Shown here: positions 42,079 to 50,970 of the stretch, piece after piece
How positions within the stretch are numbered: the first letter of the stretch is position 1
How the letters are laid out: the number at the start of each line of letters is the position of its first letter
NCBI GenBank assembly: GCA_000634115.1
Contig: JFLJ01000113.1
Span: 1-64,000, forward strand
Direction of reading: 5' to 3'
DNA: 64,000 bases
Origin: Prochlorococcus sp. scB241_528O2
GTDB lineage: Bacteria > Cyanobacteriota > Cyanobacteriia > PCC-6307 > Cyanobiaceae
Made by a program: the position numbers and the translations under genes
The notes under the pieces: generated by a model
The model's input: the letters and a program-made list of their open reading frames with translations, nothing else
Database searches by the model: none
Told to the model about the DNA's origin: nothing

Positions 42079-43250
42079 TGAATTTTTCTCTTTTTAAATT
42101 TAGAAAAATACCATTAGCCTGGTTGTTATTAACCAGGCAACCATTAAGATTGGCTGTCGCCATTGCAGGAATAAGTTTTGCAGGGATTTTGATGTTTATG
42201 CAATTAGGTTTCAGAGATGGATTATTTGATACTAGTGTAACGATTCATAAACTTTTAGATGCGGATCTTGTTTTGATCAGCCCCAGATCGAAAAGTTCTA
42301 TAAGCATGAGTGGATTCCCAAAAAGAAGGTTAATTCAGACTCTTGCTGTAGACGAGGTTGAAAAAACGGCTCCTGTAAATCTAAATTATCTACTTTGGAG
42401 AAATCCCGAAAATCTTAAAACAAGATCTATACTTGCTTTAGGTTTTAATCCTTCTGATTCACTTCTTTTGGATGATGGATTTTCAAATAAAGCTTACAAA
42501 TTAAGAAATCCATCAAGAGTTCTCTTTGACAAACTTTCCAGACCTGAATTCGGACCAATTGAAGAATGGTTTTTATCAGATCAAAAAGTTGAAACTGAGG
42601 TCGCTGGGAAAAGAGTAATAGTTGAAGGTCTTGTTGAGTTGGGACCATCTTTTGGCGCAGACGGTAATTTGATAACTAGCCGAGAAACCTTCTTGAGACT
42701 TTTTCCTGCGAATCCTCCTGGAAGTATAGAAATTGGTTTAGTAAAACTTAGAAAAGGTTCAGATCCTGAATGGATTTCAAAAATATTAAATAAATCTCTC
42801 CCAAATGATGTTCGAGTTCTTACAAAAAATCAATTTATAGAATTTGAGAAGAATTATTGGAAAAATAGTACTGCGATAGGTTTTATATTTAGTTTGGGCG
42901 CTTTGATGGGTTTCGTTGTTGGATGCGTAGTTGTTTATCAAATTCTTTACAGTGACGTTACAGACCATCTTCCAGAATATGCGACTCTATTAGCGATGGG
43001 GTATAGACTAAATTCTCTTTTCTTTGTTGTTGCTAGAGAAGGATTTTTGTTGGCATTATTTGGTTACTTACCTGCTTATTTATCTGGCCAAATGCTTTAT
43101 TCTGTTATAAGAAACTCTACTAAATTGCCAATAATAATGGATGCAGATAAAACGATTTTAATTTTCGTATTGGTTTTAGTTATGTGTATGGGTTCTGCTG
43201 GTATTGCTATGCGTAAATTAGTTGATGCAGATCCTGCTGAAATTTTTTAA
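42078..43250 (+). CDS. devC: ABC transporter permease DevC (390 aa)
   Basis: FtsX/MacB-type permease of the DevC group: WLLLTRQPLRLAVAIAGISF near the N-terminus, a large periplasmic domain and three C-terminal helices (IFSLGALMGFVVGCVVVYQI and the last ending GSAGIAMRKLVDADPAEIF). Starts at the devB stop; devA follows after 15 bases. Confidence 0.88.
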   Translation: MNFSLFKFRKIPLAWLLLTRQPLRLAVAIAGISFAGILMFMQLGFRDGLFDTSVTIHKLLDADLVLISPRSKSSISMSGFPKRRLIQTLAVDEVEKTAPVNLNYLLWRNPENLKTRSILALGFNPSDSLLLDDGFSNKAYKLRNPSRVLFDKLSRPEFGPIEEWFLSDQKVETEVAGKRVIVEGLVELGPSFGADGNLITSRETFLRLFPANPPGSIEIGLVKLRKGSDPEWISKILNKSLPNDVRVLTKNQFIEFEKNYWKNSTAIGFIFSLGALMGFVVGCVVVYQILYSDVTDHLPEYATLLAMGYRLNSLFFVVAREGFLLALFGYLPAYLSGQMLYSVIRNSTKLPIIMDADKTILIFVLVLVMCMGSAGIAMRKLVDADPAEIF

Positions 43251-43265
43251 TAGTTAAGAATATTA

Positions 43266-43994
43266 ATGGATAAAGCTAAAAAAACAAGAAAAAATATTAA
43301 TAAATTAAAGACAGTTTCAATAAATAATTTGAGTCACTTTTATGGAAAAAATGAAAATAAAAAACAAGTTCTCAATAATGTAAATTTAAATATTGATAAA
43401 GGAGAGTTGGTTCTTTTAAAAGGACCTTCTGGATGCGGCAAAACTACTCTTTTAACATTAATTGGTGCTTTAAGAACCTGTCAAAGCGGTGATTTGAAGG
43501 TATTAAATAATCAATTAAATGGAGCCTCAAGAAAAACGAGACAGATTCTCAGAAGAAGTATTGGTATGATTTTTCAAGGCCATAATCTACTGAGATGTTT
43601 AACAGCTGAACAAAATGTTCAAATGGGTGCAGATTTAATTAAAGGGTTAACATATTTGCAAAGACGTGAAATTGCACGAAATTGGTTGTCAGCAGTGGGA
43701 CTAGAAGATCATCATAAGAAGTTGCCAAATAATTTATCTGGTGGGCAGAAACAGAGAGTAGCAATTGCTCGGGCGTTATCTGCTAATCCAAAACTTTTGC
43801 TAGCTGATGAGCCGACTTCTGCTTTAGATAGCATTACAGGAAGGGAAATAGTTACCCTTTTAAGAAAATTAGCAAAAGAGCAAAATTGTTCTGTTCTTAT
43901 GGTGACTCACGATCCAAGAATTTCTGATATGGCGGATAGGATATTAAATATGGAAGATGGTAAAATATATAGTGCCCATAGTGAGCTAATATAA
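43266..43994 (+). CDS. devA: ABC transporter ATPase DevA (242 aa)
   Basis: Walker A GPSGCGKTTLL, signature LSGGQKQR, Walker B LLADEPTSALDS, switch MVTHDPR. LolD/MacB-type ATPase that powers DevC. Confidence 0.9.
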   Translation: MDKAKKTRKNINKLKTVSINNLSHFYGKNENKKQVLNNVNLNIDKGELVLLKGPSGCGKTTLLTLIGALRTCQSGDLKVLNNQLNGASRKTRQILRRSIGMIFQGHNLLRCLTAEQNVQMGADLIKGLTYLQRREIARNWLSAVGLEDHHKKLPNNLSGGQKQRVAIARALSANPKLLLADEPTSALDSITGREIVTLLRKLAKEQNCSVLMVTHDPRISDMADRILNMEDGKIYSAHSELI

Positions 43995-44012
43995 TTAAAA
44001 GTTAAAAATTTC

Positions 44013-44162
44013 ATGTCAAAGAGAAGGAATCTAAAAAAAGAAAAGCAAGAACGTAACAGAGCATATGCCAGAAAGTTCAAAAAAAGAAAATTAAGAACTG
44101 ACGGGAGACCAGATGGTGGAAACGTTTCAGGTACAGCAAATAATGGCGGGGCAGCTGATTAG
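44013..44162 (+). CDS. Small basic protein (49 aa)
   Basis: ATG at 44013, TAG at 44160-44162. A very basic helix (MSKRRNLKKEKQERNRAYAR, KFKKRKLR) followed by a Gly/Asn/Ala tail (GGNVSGTANNGGAAD). GC content is above neighbours. It looks like an RNA- or ribosome-binding microprotein by composition only. It follows devA by 18 bases. Confidence 0.65.
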   Translation: MSKRRNLKKEKQERNRAYARKFKKRKLRTDGRPDGGNVSGTANNGGAAD

Positions 44163-44223
44163 GAAATATCTTTTATTTTTACCTTCTTGGAGTCCATTTT
44201 TAATGAATTTTTAAAGCTTGAAC

Positions 44224-45135
44224 ATGAATGTAAGTATTGTTATACCGACTTACAATAGATTACCTATATTAGAGAAATGTCTTGTTGCGCTTGAAAATCA
44301 AAAATTAACCCCAAATATCAGTAATTATGAAGTAATAGTAATAGATGATGGATCCACTGATGGAACAAGCTCCTGGATAAATAACAATAAAGCTAATCTT
44401 CCACACGTTATTCTATTTCAACAAGAACATGGAGGACCTGCACTTGGAAGAAATCTTGGTGTAATTAAATCAAAATATGAAATTATTATATTTATTGATA
44501 GTGATCTTATAGTTTTAGATAATTTTATAAATTGCCACGTAGAAAAATTACTTGCCTCTTGGAGAAAAAATGATAAAAAATGTTTTACCTATGGAACGGT
44601 GGTCAATACATCTAATTTTCTAAATCCTCAGAGTGAAAAACATAAAATAATGGACACTTCTTTTGCCTATTTTGCTACTGGGAACGTTGCTATATCAAAA
44701 GAATTAATTTTAAGTGTCGGCTTATTTGATACTTCTTTTAGTCTTTACGGTTGGGAGGATTTAGAACTTGGAGAAAGATTAAAAAAAATAGGTACAAAAT
44801 TAATTAAATGTCCAAAAGCAATTGGTTTCCATTGGCATCCGCCATTTAATTGCAATCAAATAGATTCATTAATAACTCAAGAAAAAGAGAGGGCAAATAT
44901 GGCGTTAGTGTTTTATAAGAAACATCCAAATTTAAGGGTTAGATTTATGATTCAATTAACTCCTCTTCATAAATTACTTTGGCAAATTCTTTGCTTTGGA
45001 GGGCTAATAAGTATTGATAGAATCCTACCTTTATTAAGATTCCTAGTAAATATAAGAAGAAACAGACTTGCACTTGAGATACTTAGGATACCTCTAAATA
45101 TGATTTATATTAAACAGTTAACTAAATCAAGATAA
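44224..45135 (+). CDS. Family 2 glycosyltransferase (303 aa)
   Basis: GT-A fold: VSIVIPTYNRLPILEKCL, VIDDGSTDGT, the DxD-type FIDSDLIVLD and a second-half acceptor motif GWEDLELGERLKK (GT7-C like). The ATG at 44224 is preferred to the TTG at 44218. The sugar and acceptor are unknown; a surface polysaccharide or lipid role is likely. Confidence 0.85.
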   Translation: MNVSIVIPTYNRLPILEKCLVALENQKLTPNISNYEVIVIDDGSTDGTSSWINNNKANLPHVILFQQEHGGPALGRNLGVIKSKYEIIIFIDSDLIVLDNFINCHVEKLLASWRKNDKKCFTYGTVVNTSNFLNPQSEKHKIMDTSFAYFATGNVAISKELILSVGLFDTSFSLYGWEDLELGERLKKIGTKLIKCPKAIGFHWHPPFNCNQIDSLITQEKERANMALVFYKKHPNLRVRFMIQLTPLHKLLWQILCFGGLISIDRILPLLRFLVNIRRNRLALEILRIPLNMIYIKQLTKSR

Positions 45136-45163
45136 AAAACTTTTAGAAATACACATCATTTGC

Positions 45164-45252
45164 TAGAATTGTTGAAATTAAATCCACACATCTGACTGTT
45201 TCGGGTGATTTATTAATATAAATTCCCCGTCAGATGGAGGCTAACCCGAAAC
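45164..45252 (+). ncRNA. Structured rpsB leader with H-type pseudoknot
   Basis: A TGCTAGAAT extended -10 (TAGAAT at 45164-45169) predicts a transcript start near 45176. Two perfect helices interlock: CATCTGAC (45189-45196) with GTCAGATG (45229-45236), 8 bp; and GTTTCGGGT (45198-45206) with ACCCGAAAC (45244-45252), 9 bp. The helix order A-B-A'-B' is a pseudoknot. Loops are 1, 22 and 7 nt; the last contains GAGG. The ATG of rpsB lies 11 nt beyond. It resembles in topology the S2 leader RNA known from other bacteria (rpsB/t44); autoregulation by S2 is inference. Confidence 0.7.
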
Positions 45253-45262
45253 CTTTTAAATT

Positions 45263-45967
45263 ATGGCTGTTGTATCACTATCTGAGATGATGGAAGCTGG
45301 TGCTCATTTTGGGCATCAAACTAGACGTTGGAACCCCAAAATGTCTAAGTATATATACTGTGCGAGAAATGGAGTACATATTATTGATCTTGTTAAAACA
45401 GCATTGTGTATGAACAATGCATATAAATGGACAAGGAACGCAGCAAAAAGTGGTAAACGTTTCTTATTTGTCGGGACAAAAAAACAGGCATCGGACGTAG
45501 TTGCCCAAGAAGCTACTCGCTGCGGTGCTGCATATGTAAACCAAAGATGGCTTGGAGGTATGTTGACAAATTGGACAACTATGAAAGCTAGAATTGAACG
45601 ATTGAAGGATCTTGAAAGAATGGAGAGTAGTGGGTCAATAGCAATGAGGCCCAAAAAAGAAGCTGCAGTTCTGAGGAGAGAACTTGAAAGATTACAAAAA
45701 TACCTTGGAGGACTTAAGGGTATGAGAAGATTACCAGACGTAGTAGTTTTGGTTGATCAGAGAAGAGAATCTAACGCAGTTCTAGAAGCCAGGAAATTAG
45801 ATATTTCATTAGTATCAATGTTGGATACCAACTGTGACCCCGATTTATGTGAAGTTCCAATCCCATGTAATGATGATGCAGTTAGATCGGTTCAACTTAT
45901 TTTAGGAAGACTAGCAGATGCCATTAATGAAGGCAGGAAGGGATCTAATGCCGAAAGAAAAAATTAA
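45263..45967 (+). CDS. rpsB: 30S ribosomal protein S2 (234 aa)
   Basis: Full S2: [56 protein letters not shown] and [23 protein letters not shown] at 45263; tsf follows after 43 bases, the standard bacterial pair. A structured leader lies upstream. Confidence 0.98.
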   Translation: MAVVSLSEMMEAGAHFGHQTRRWNPKMSKYIYCARNGVHIIDLVKTALCMNNAYKWTRNAAKSGKRFLFVGTKKQASDVVAQEATRCGAAYVNQRWLGGMLTNWTTMKARIERLKDLERMESSGSIAMRPKKEAAVLRRELERLQKYLGGLKGMRRLPDVVVLVDQRRESNAVLEARKLDISLVSMLDTNCDPDLCEVPIPCNDDAVRSVQLILGRLADAINEGRKGSNAERKN

Positions 45968-46010
45968 ATTCTAATTTAAAACTTACTAATTACTATCTTT
46001 TATTATTTAA

Positions 46011-46667
46011 ATGGGAAACATTACAGCAAAACTCGTAAAAGATCTTAGAGATAAGACAGGTGCAGGCATGATGGATTGCAAAAAAGCACTTAATGAAACT
46101 GACGGAAATGTCGATAAAGCTTTGGAGTGGTTAAGAAAAAAAGGTATAGCTAGCGCTGAAAAGAAATCGGGAAGAGTAGCGGCTGAAGGCTCTATTGGTA
46201 GTTATATTCATACAGGTTCAAGAGTTGGAGTTCTAATAGAGTTAAATTGTGAAACTGATTTTGTAGCTAGGGGCGATATATTTCAATCCCTTTTGAAGGA
46301 TGTCTCGATGCAAGTAGCTGCTTGCCCAAATGTTGAGTATGTTTCAATTGACGAAATACCAGAAGATGTTGTGGAAAAAGAAAAGCAGATTGAAATGGGG
46401 AGAGATGATTTATCTGGAAAACCAGATCAAATTAAAGAAAAAATAGTTGAAGGGAGAATATCGAAAAGACTAAATGAGTTAGTTCTGCTTTCTCAACCTT
46501 ACATTAAAGATAGTTCTCTTACAGTTGAGGATCTTGTCAAACAAGCAGCAGCAAAAATAGGAGAAAATATCAAAGTAAGACGCTTTACAAGATATACATT
46601 GGGTGAAGGTATTGAAAAAAATCAGATGGACTTCGCTGAAGAAGTTGCATCAATGAAATTAAACTAG
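46011..46667 (+). CDS. tsf: Elongation factor Ts (218 aa)
   Basis: [20 protein letters not shown] (the TDVF-like N-terminal domain), [15 protein letters not shown] and the C-terminal [13 protein letters not shown]. Short cyanobacterial form with one core subdomain. Nucleotide exchange factor for EF-Tu. Confidence 0.97.
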   Translation: MGNITAKLVKDLRDKTGAGMMDCKKALNETDGNVDKALEWLRKKGIASAEKKSGRVAAEGSIGSYIHTGSRVGVLIELNCETDFVARGDIFQSLLKDVSMQVAACPNVEYVSIDEIPEDVVEKEKQIEMGRDDLSGKPDQIKEKIVEGRISKRLNELVLLSQPYIKDSSLTVEDLVKQAAAKIGENIKVRRFTRYTLGEGIEKNQMDFAEEVASMKLN

Positions 46668-46671
46668 AAAA

Positions 46672-47748
46672 TTGAATAATTTCAATAATTGCGAAGAAAT
46701 AGACAAAATAAACTCTCAATTAAATAGAGCAGGCATTCAAAAAAACCGACTAATTAGTCAGATCTACAGTGAGTATGAAATCTACTTTAATATGGTGAGA
46801 GATCTACTATACATTTCTGTAGAAAAAGGGCTTAATGAACTATGTAGCGACCAATCAATTAAAAATGTTTTCTTAAATGCAAACGAACTTTGTTCTTTCT
46901 TTGAGAAAAAAATAAGTAAATTAATTTACGCAAAATTGCCCTTAATAACAATAGAACAATTAAAAATAAATAAAATTGGGGAAAACATAAATCAAGAGAT
47001 TAATTTTAGAGCTTTAGGAACGTCTCAAAAAACAAAGGTTCATCAAGAAGAAGAACTTCAATATGACGATGGTCTTAAATTTGAAGAACCTATGCAGTTT
47101 AAGATTAGTGAAGATATTTCTAATGTTTCTAAATATTATCAAGATCAGAATCAAGAGAAATTCGCATCAATTGATTTAGATAAGAATCACCATATTAATT
47201 ATTTATCTAATAACAATATTATTGAAAATATAGGAGTGGACAAAAAATTTATTTCTTCCCTAATCGAATTAATACAGGAAGTTAAGGTTGAAATACCAAG
47301 GCATTCTGAAAACGAAAATATTAATCAAATTGATATTTCGCCCAAACATCAGAGTCTTAAAATTTTTGATTTAATTGACAATTCATTGGAAAAATTACTA
47401 TTGAATCTTTCATACAATATCAACTTAGAATTATTTAAGGCTAATCTAATAAAAAAGATTATATCTCAAGATTCCTTCGAGTACTTAGTAGACAAAAAAT
47501 TGATGATAAAACATCCACATCCTTTCGTTATTAATTTTGAATTCAATCTAAATAATTCATCATCCAACGGTCACAATATCCCAAGTATTATTTTCTTTAA
47601 TATATCTACTGTTGAGTTAGAATTTAAAAATTTAAATCTTTCTATCCAAAGGAATAAAATCAATGAGCTAAAAAATCAATTTCAACGTTTGATTAAAAAA
47701 GAAAGATACTGGAAGCAAAAAGAAATAACTTTGAATAAGATACGTTGA
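46672..47748 (+). CDS. Cyanobacterial hypothetical protein between tsf and recG (358 aa)
   Basis: TTG start at 46672, five bases after tsf. Helical N-terminus (about 1-95; NMVRDLLYISVEKGLNELC), a polar low-complexity linker (about 100-180) and a second helical/strand domain (KKFISSLIELIQEVKVEIP; FDLIDNSLEKLLLNLSYN). No membrane helix or catalytic motif. The position in a translation/recombination operon is typical of picocyanobacteria, but the function is unknown to me. Confidence 0.75.
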   Translation: MNNFNNCEEIDKINSQLNRAGIQKNRLISQIYSEYEIYFNMVRDLLYISVEKGLNELCSDQSIKNVFLNANELCSFFEKKISKLIYAKLPLITIEQLKINKIGENINQEINFRALGTSQKTKVHQEEELQYDDGLKFEEPMQFKISEDISNVSKYYQDQNQEKFASIDLDKNHHINYLSNNNIIENIGVDKKFISSLIELIQEVKVEIPRHSENENINQIDISPKHQSLKIFDLIDNSLEKLLLNLSYNINLELFKANLIKKIISQDSFEYLVDKKLMIKHPHPFVINFEFNLNNSSSNGHNIPSIIFFNISTVELEFKNLNLSIQRNKINELKNQFQRLIKKERYWKQKEITLNKIR

Positions 47749-47769
47749 AAAATAACTCTTTTTTCAGAT

Positions 47770-50226
47770 GTGAATAGTAGCGGGAAAAATAATATCTTAA
47801 TTAAAGATTGGATAAGACCTCTCCAGAAGTCTTTAACTATTGAATCGGAAAGTAAGTATATTAATACTTTAGGAAGAAAAAAATATTTTAATGAGTATTT
47901 GTATGAGTCATTGACAAAATTAGATAATGTAAATCTATCAGACGAATATTTGGGTAAATTTAGTGAACTTTCTAAAAAATATAGTGAATATAATAAACTA
48001 GATTTTAATCAAAGAAAAAGATTAATTATAGACACAAGGAAAAGTCTTTATAAACTTGGTAAAACTTTAGAAATAGAAAATTCTAATAATATTTCTAATA
48101 CAGTTTTTTTGAATAAAATTGATTCAAGTTTGTCTCTTGATTCAGATATATCATTAATAAAAAATGTTGGCAAAGTTTATAAAAATAAGCTTAATGAATT
48201 AGGTGTTTTTAATATAAAAGACCTAATTAATTATTTCCCACGAACATATTTAGACTATACCAATAGAGTTAAGATAATAAATTTAAAACCAGATAATTTA
48301 TATACCTGCATAGTCAATATTAAAAGATTTTATATTTATAAGAGCAAAAAAAATAGTAATTTATCAATAATGAACTTTCTAGTTTCAGATGAAACTTCTT
48401 CAATAAAGGTTACAAAATTTTTTTTAGGAAGGCGATTTAGATCTTATTCCTTCTTTGCTTCGCAAAAATCTTTGTATACACCTGGTACTAAATTAGCAAT
48501 ATCAGGAAAGGTTAAATTGACAGAGTATGGAAAAACTTTTGTAGATCCGCAGATTGAGATTCTTAAGGATAATAATGATAATTTTAATTTCTCAGGAAGA
48601 ATATTACCCTTGTATTCATTAGCTGAAGCATTATCAAATATGAGTTTTATAAAACTCATAAAAAAGGTTCTAATTTACGCAAGGGAATATCCAGACATTT
48701 TAAACCAAAAGCAACTTGATTCATTATCTTTATTATCTAAAGGAGATTCTTTGATTAATATTCATTTACCACCATCTCAACAGGCACTTATTGAGTCAAA
48801 AAAACGTTTGGTTTTTGATGAGTTGTTCCTACTGCAAATAAAGTTCTTACTGAGAAAAAGAAATACGAATAAAAATATAGTTTTAAAACAATTACCTCAA
48901 AAAAAATCATTACTAAATGAATTTTTAAATAATTTTCCTTTTGAATTAACAAAATCTCAAGTCAAAGTTCTAAATGAAATTAAGAAAGATTTATGTAATC
49001 CCTTACCAATGTCGAGACTTCTCCAGGGAGATGTAGGGAGCGGTAAAACTATCATTGCAATCGCATCTCTTTTAATTGTTATTGAAAAAAATTTACAAGG
49101 TGCTTTTATGGTGCCTACAGAAGTATTGGCAGAACAACATTATAAAAATTTATTAAAATGTTTGAATCCACTCTTAGTTTCCATTGAACTTCTTACTGGG
49201 AATACTCCTCAAAAAAAGAGAAAAGAAATTCTCTCGAATTTAAATAATGGACTAGTTGATATCCTTGTTGGTACTCATGCATTATTTGAAGATAAAGTTA
49301 TCTTTAATTCCTTAGGGATTGTAGTAATTGATGAACAACATCGGTTTGGAGTTACTCAAAGAAATAGATTACTTAATAAAGGTGATAATCCTAACTTGTT
49401 ATCAATGACAGCAACACCTATTCCAAGAACACTAGCGCTTTCTATTTATGGTGATTTAGACGTTAGTCAAATTACAGAACTTCCTCCTGGTAGAATTCCC
49501 ATAACTACAAAAGTAATTTCAGAGGATGATTTAACTAACTTGTACAAGATTGTTGATGATGAAATCACTAATGGAAGGCAAGCTTATGTGATTTTGCCGC
49601 TTATAGAAGATTCAGAAAAAATTAACTTAAGTTCTGCAAAGAAAATATTTAAAAATTTATCTGAAGAGATATTTATAAATAAAAAAGTTGGATTATTACA
49701 TGGCAAATTAAATTCACAAGAAAAGAATGAAGTGATTAATTCTTTTTTAAAAAATGAAATTAATATATTGGTTTCCACCACTGTAATTGAGGTTGGAATT
49801 GATGTGCCTAATGCTTCAATTATGATTATTTTTAATTCCGAAAGATTTGGATTATCTCAGCTACATCAATTAAGGGGAAGAGTTGGTAGGGGATCAACTA
49901 AATCTTTTTGTTATCTAGTTACCTCCGATAAAAATTTATTAGAAAATAAGCGACTATGTGTTTTGCAGAAATCTAATGATGGTTTTTATATTGCCGAAAA
50001 AGACTTGGAACTTAGAGGCCCAGGTCAGATTTTAGGATATAGACAATCTGGATTACCTGATTTTGTACTGGACAATTTACCAAACAATAAATTTCTTATT
50101 GAAAAGGCTCGTGAAGAGGCTATTAAGGTTGTTAGTAATGATCCCGATTTAAAAGAAAATATAGTTTTAAGGAATATACTAATTAATAATTCTGATAATA
50201 AATTCATTCATGATTTCTTGAATTGA
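47770..50226 (+). CDS. recG: ATP-dependent DNA helicase RecG (818 aa)
   Basis: Wedge/OB domain (about 130-330; SLIKNVGKVYKNKLNELGVF), helicase motifs GDVGSGKT, VIDEQHRFGV, MTATPIPRT, and TTVIEVGIDVPNAS, ending RGRVGRGSTKSFC and the RecG C-terminal GPGQILGYRQSG. Rescues stalled forks by branch migration. GTG start at 47770. The first 100 residues are a cyanobacterial extension. Confidence 0.95.
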   Translation: MNSSGKNNILIKDWIRPLQKSLTIESESKYINTLGRKKYFNEYLYESLTKLDNVNLSDEYLGKFSELSKKYSEYNKLDFNQRKRLIIDTRKSLYKLGKTLEIENSNNISNTVFLNKIDSSLSLDSDISLIKNVGKVYKNKLNELGVFNIKDLINYFPRTYLDYTNRVKIINLKPDNLYTCIVNIKRFYIYKSKKNSNLSIMNFLVSDETSSIKVTKFFLGRRFRSYSFFASQKSLYTPGTKLAISGKVKLTEYGKTFVDPQIEILKDNNDNFNFSGRILPLYSLAEALSNMSFIKLIKKVLIYAREYPDILNQKQLDSLSLLSKGDSLINIHLPPSQQALIESKKRLVFDELFLLQIKFLLRKRNTNKNIVLKQLPQKKSLLNEFLNNFPFELTKSQVKVLNEIKKDLCNPLPMSRLLQGDVGSGKTIIAIASLLIVIEKNLQGAFMVPTEVLAEQHYKNLLKCLNPLLVSIELLTGNTPQKKRKEILSNLNNGLVDILVGTHALFEDKVIFNSLGIVVIDEQHRFGVTQRNRLLNKGDNPNLLSMTATPIPRTLALSIYGDLDVSQITELPPGRIPITTKVISEDDLTNLYKIVDDEITNGRQAYVILPLIEDSEKINLSSAKKIFKNLSEEIFINKKVGLLHGKLNSQEKNEVINSFLKNEINILVSTTVIEVGIDVPNASIMIIFNSERFGLSQLHQLRGRVGRGSTKSFCYLVTSDKNLLENKRLCVLQKSNDGFYIAEKDLELRGPGQILGYRQSGLPDFVLDNLPNNKFLIEKAREEAIKVVSNDPDLKENIVLRNILINNSDNKFIHDFLN

Positions 50227-50283
50227 AAACTATTATTGTAATTTTTTAAATATATGCAAGTATAAATCAATTGCAAATTTTAA

Positions 50284-50967
50284 TTGAAAATTTGGAATAA
50301 GATACCAATTAAAGAGAATGGAGATAAATTAATAGCTATACCTAGCTACTTTAACTTTTTTGATCCTCACCCTTACTCTCATTTAGGAGCACCATATAAA
50401 GATAAAACTTCTATATGGAAATTAAGAAAGGAGGTTGTTAATAGATTAGTAAAAGTAAATGATTATTTGATATCTAAGAATAGTTTTTACCTTTTAATTT
50501 ATGACAGCTGGCGACCTTTAGAAGTCCAAGAATTTATGTTTAAAAGAGCATTTTTATTAGAGTGCGAAAAAATGGATATCAATGACTCTCTAAAAAATAT
50601 GAAATCATATCCATCTATTTTAAAAAAAGTTGAAAAATTTTGGGCCTATCCTTCTTTCGATACTAGGTGTCCTCCACCTCACTCAACAGGGGGTGCATTG
50701 GATGTTTGTTTATCTGATAAACAAGGAAATCTTCTTGAAATGGGAGGCAAAGTTGATCAAATGGATGAAACTTCAAATCCTAATTTTTATGAAAACATAA
50801 CAAATGAAGAAGCAATTATTTGGAATAGTAGAAGAAATTTATTAAAGAAAATCATGACTAAATTTGGGTTTGTCCAACATCCAAATGAATGGTGGCATTT
50901 TAGTTATGGTGATCAATTATGGGCTTGGAAAAATAAAAAAGAAAATGCTCTTTATGGGAAGATTTAA
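50284..50967 (+). CDS. D-alanyl-D-alanine dipeptidase, VanX type (227 aa)
   Basis: M15D zinc peptidase: SxHxxGxxxD at 131-140 as PHSTGGALD with His133 and Asp140, and E-x2-H at Glu202/His205 (EWWHFSYG); catalytic DSWRP arginine at about 74-78. Cleaves free D-Ala-D-Ala, probably in cell-wall recycling rather than resistance. TTG start at 50284. Converges with sir, 3 bases apart. Confidence 0.88.
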   Translation: MKIWNKIPIKENGDKLIAIPSYFNFFDPHPYSHLGAPYKDKTSIWKLRKEVVNRLVKVNDYLISKNSFYLLIYDSWRPLEVQEFMFKRAFLLECEKMDINDSLKNMKSYPSILKKVEKFWAYPSFDTRCPPPHSTGGALDVCLSDKQGNLLEMGGKVDQMDETSNPNFYENITNEEAIIWNSRRNLLKKIMTKFGFVQHPNEWWHFSYGDQLWAWKNKKENALYGKI

Positions 50968-50970
50968 ATT

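Noticed and set aside
45316-45654. 112-codon frame on the minus strand
   Set aside because: Antisense to rpsB; no independent evidence.
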